From positions 1 to 64,000 of the forward strand of contig JADFUC010001668.1 of NCBI GenBank assembly GCA_019722365.1: a stretch of DNA of 64,000 bases. The letters are read 5' to 3'. Positions 62,011 to 64,000 of this stretch are shown piece after piece. Position 1 is the first letter of the stretch. The number at the start of each line of letters is the position of its first letter. The notes under the pieces are model-generated. The model made no database searches. It saw nothing but the letters and a program-made list of their open reading frames with translations, and was not told the origin of the DNA. The position numbers were made by a program, and so were the translations under genes. The DNA comes from Lithospermum erythrorhizon (taxonomy: Eukaryota; Streptophyta; Magnoliopsida; Boraginales; Boraginaceae).

Positions 62011-63362
62011 TTTTGAGAGTTTTGCTTTAGAAGTGTTTGAACCTCGAGTTTGAGCCCATTTAAATGCGTCTTACCCTTGTTTTGATAGTTTATTTTTTTG
62101 CTTGAAGTCTCAGTGATGGCTTTTCGTGAATATAGAGATGCCCGGTGACTTACATACTGAGCATTAACCTTCGAGCGAACCTTTGTTCCGCAATGTACGC
62201 TCGTGGACGTGTTATGTATGGGGTAGTTCCATGCCACTTGAAGAACTGGGTAAAATGCTATTTGGTTGCGCCCCAAATAAGCGTAATTACTAGAGGTTTG
62301 TTTGTAGATATAGCGTTGGATCCCGGTTCTTAACTATTCTGAGAGAGAACAATTAAATGCAGACTAGTGTCCCGAGGTTCATACGTTAGACGCCTGTCTT
62401 TCATCACTTTTACCGGCGTCACGCATGGGAAGGTAGACTTGAATTTGGCCTTCATTAGCTTCCAAGGATGAGGACCTTTAGTTGCTTGTTGGGTTAGGAA
62501 GGTAGTTGTCTGGTATGCCTCCTGCTTTGTTCTGACTTGACCCTTAGGCTTTGTTGATCTTCGCTCAGAAGTGTACTCCGCGAGGCGGACAGTCGTTCCA
62601 CAGCGTTTGCTCGTGGATGTATTTGTATATCGGATCGTCCGGTTTTGAGGAATTAAATCGAGGATGCCCGCAGGCAGGTAATGCATGAGTATTCCGATAT
62701 GGTCAACTCATGCACGTATTGTTGGGTCTCGAGTTCTACTTCCTCCCAGGAGTATCCGTGCTTGGGTTGGCGTCACTTGAATTAGCTCCACATGTCGTTC
62801 TGTCTTTTTCTTACCGATATGTACGGGTTGGCCATGAATCTCTCGCCCGTTCTTTCCCAAGAGTGTGTCTTCGGCCTAAGAAGGTGCCCTCGTTTGTGAG
62901 TCCTACGTCTTGTTCTTTATGTTGAAGCGTGAGGCATAGCTCATAACTAACTACGGTACTTTCGTTGAGCTCACGAGGTTGGTTTCCCGATTTGTCAAAG
63001 GCAGACTTCCTTTGAATCACATTTGCCCAGCATTGGAAAAATGATTTCCTCTTGGTTTCTTCTTAGGGGTTGAGATTGCCCCAACTGTCATGTATTTGAT
63101 TTGGCAAGGGGCCCACGTTTCTTCGACCTGCGCTATGTAGTGAGTTAAATCGCCCCTCTTGATTAGGACATAAACGGCGGTTTGGTGTATATCCCGCGCC
63201 GTTGAGTTGCCAGCAGACCATCCTTTACGTTTTATCATATTCGGGTGTTGTTCGGCCCGTAATGCTTTTACATCAACAACTTGACGATGGTTGTCCCGTG
63301 GTTTGTCTTTGATAGGATGATACTTTGCCTTATTAGAGGTTGTAAGCTTTAAATGCCCGTGC

Positions 63363-63863
63363 TTACATGCTCACATGTTGGGTCCTTCCTTTGGTGCCCA
63401 CGAAACCTTTAATGAAGCGTGGCTGCCACCTTTTTCGGGATAGTGAGGGTAGGGTCAGGCCTTTGAATGCTTGAACTAGATCTTCCTCCGCTTCTTGTAA
63501 TGTTGAGATGGCTATTTGAGGAGGTGCGGAAACCTCGATCACTTGCCGTGCTAGGTTGGCTCTTCTTCTTGTAGTATTTGGCATTGGCAAAGTGGGATTC
63601 TTCGATTACGAATGGATTCTCATCCGCCTTGACCGTTTCCTCCATTTCATCCTTCTGATATGACATTGGTGAAGTATAGGGGCAGCGTTGCTAACGTGGA
63701 TTCGAGTGGTTCGTAGTAGGATATTATATGTGACCTTGGCATACATCATATTGAGAAACAGGATGTAGTTTCCAATTCCACTTCTCGCCAAATGCGGACT
63801 TACCTTTCCAGGGTTCGCTCCCATATGGTTAAAGCCTTGAATTATAATGCTTGAGGGCCCCAT
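63363..63863 (-). pseudogene. Gypsy polyprotein remnant, protease/downstream segment
   Basis: Overlapping minus-strand frames (63,863-63,606, then 63,666-63,409, then 63,590-63,363) are joined by frameshifts. The first has SSIIIQGFNHMGANPGKV, then MMYAKVTYNILLRTTRIHVS and NAAPILHQC. The retropepsin-region line of Tat/Athila-type gypsy polyproteins is close to TYNMLLGRPWIH...PSTLHQC. The next frame continues with MEETVKADENPFVIEESHFA and NAKYYKKK, a segment that follows the protease in the same polyproteins. The third carries AEEDLVQAFKGLTLP and FIKGFVGTKG. The order and orientation support one decayed minus-strand polyprotein whose gag part lies beyond the window. Confidence 0.62.
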
Positions 63864-64000
63864 TCTTGAGTCTTCTGTCGAGAATGCCTAGGAGTCTCGA
63901 TGTATGGAGTGGAAAGGATGTTTCACGGCCGATCCTCAAAATCTACCAGCATTTTGCTTATCCGACTTTCGTTCGCGTAGCCTGACACATAGAGTGACTT

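Larger units (their letters stand above)
57442..63360 (-). mobile_element. Internal and 3' untranslated region of the Tat/Ogre-like element
   Basis: About 6 kb of moderately GC-richer DNA has no long frame on either strand. A hairpin repeat series lies at 57,920-58,370. A cluster of short tandem units occurs at 61,835-62,010. Two related blocks about 420 bp apart (around 62,150-62,230 and 62,560-62,640, with 'gttccgcaatgtacgctcgt' and 'gttccacagcgtttgctcgt') are internal duplications. The word 'gttgcctacgtacc' (61,779) echoes 'gattgcctacc' at the LTR border. Reverse transcriptase, RNase H and integrase are not recognisable, so the pol region is deleted or very decayed. Confidence 0.45.

Noticed and set aside
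1..64000. tRNA or rRNA genes
   Set aside because: I scanned for tRNA A/B-box words and rRNA-like blocks and found none convincing. The only tRNA-related sequences are the two retrotransposon primer sites.

Overview
This is plant nuclear DNA, most likely from a eudicot with a medium or large genome. The base composition is AT-rich, there are no operons, introns have canonical GT..AG borders, and three plant-type split genes lie in a sea of old transposable elements. The order or family cannot be fixed from this window.

Three host genes can be read. (1) Plus strand, about 8.0-13.3 kb: an eleven-exon gene for a mitochondrion-targeted, PPR-like helical-repeat protein. Ten exons join in frame, but the fifth is damaged by a frameshift and a stop. 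(2) Minus strand, 17.1-20.4 kb: a complete DYW-class pentatricopeptide-repeat (PPR) RNA-editing factor of 725 aa in three exons. Its first intron is an insertion flanked by a 16-bp direct repeat that itself carries AGGT and supplies both splice sites. (3) Plus strand, 42.7-54.9 kb: a bHLH93/bHLH61-type transcription factor. Its three visible exons (231, 59 and 56 codons) are separated by 4.3-kb and 6.8-kb introns full of repeats. Its short last exon was not found and a gypsy element follows.

Region by region: 0.3-7.9 kb is a decayed Ty3/gypsy chromovirus-like element with a full 5' LTR and a truncated 3' LTR. 14.6-16.4 kb and 21.5-22.7 kb are pieces of L1-type LINEs on the minus strand. 22.8-24.1 kb is a dead hAT (ZMYM1-like) transposase on the plus strand. 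From 24.37 kb rightward a Helitron-like 3' end on the minus strand borders a segment with captured exons: one of a HESO1/URT1-type RNA nucleotidyltransferase, one of a 3-hydroxyisobutyryl-CoA-hydrolase-like protein, and one unrecognised. 27.6-32.2 kb is low-complexity, repeat-rich DNA with a possible plant-mobile-domain remnant. 33-42 kb holds a Stowaway MITE, a likely copia solo LTR, a long ATT-rich tract and a degenerate LTR element with two diverged copies of one segment. The first bHLH intron contains a deleted copia element with both LTRs, a tRNA-Met primer site, a gag remnant and a 5-bp target duplication. The second contains four Stowaway-type MITEs, ATT microsatellites and a 1.1-kb terminal-inverted-repeat element. 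55.5-64 kb is a Tat/Ogre-lineage gypsy element on the minus strand: its 3' LTR, a 3' untranslated region with a series of hairpin repeats, and a protease-region remnant at the right edge.

The host genes do not form a pathway. Two are organelle-directed helical-repeat proteins and one is a nuclear regulator. The main interest is how transposons have reshaped them: a possibly transposon-born intron, very long introns, and shuffled exons.
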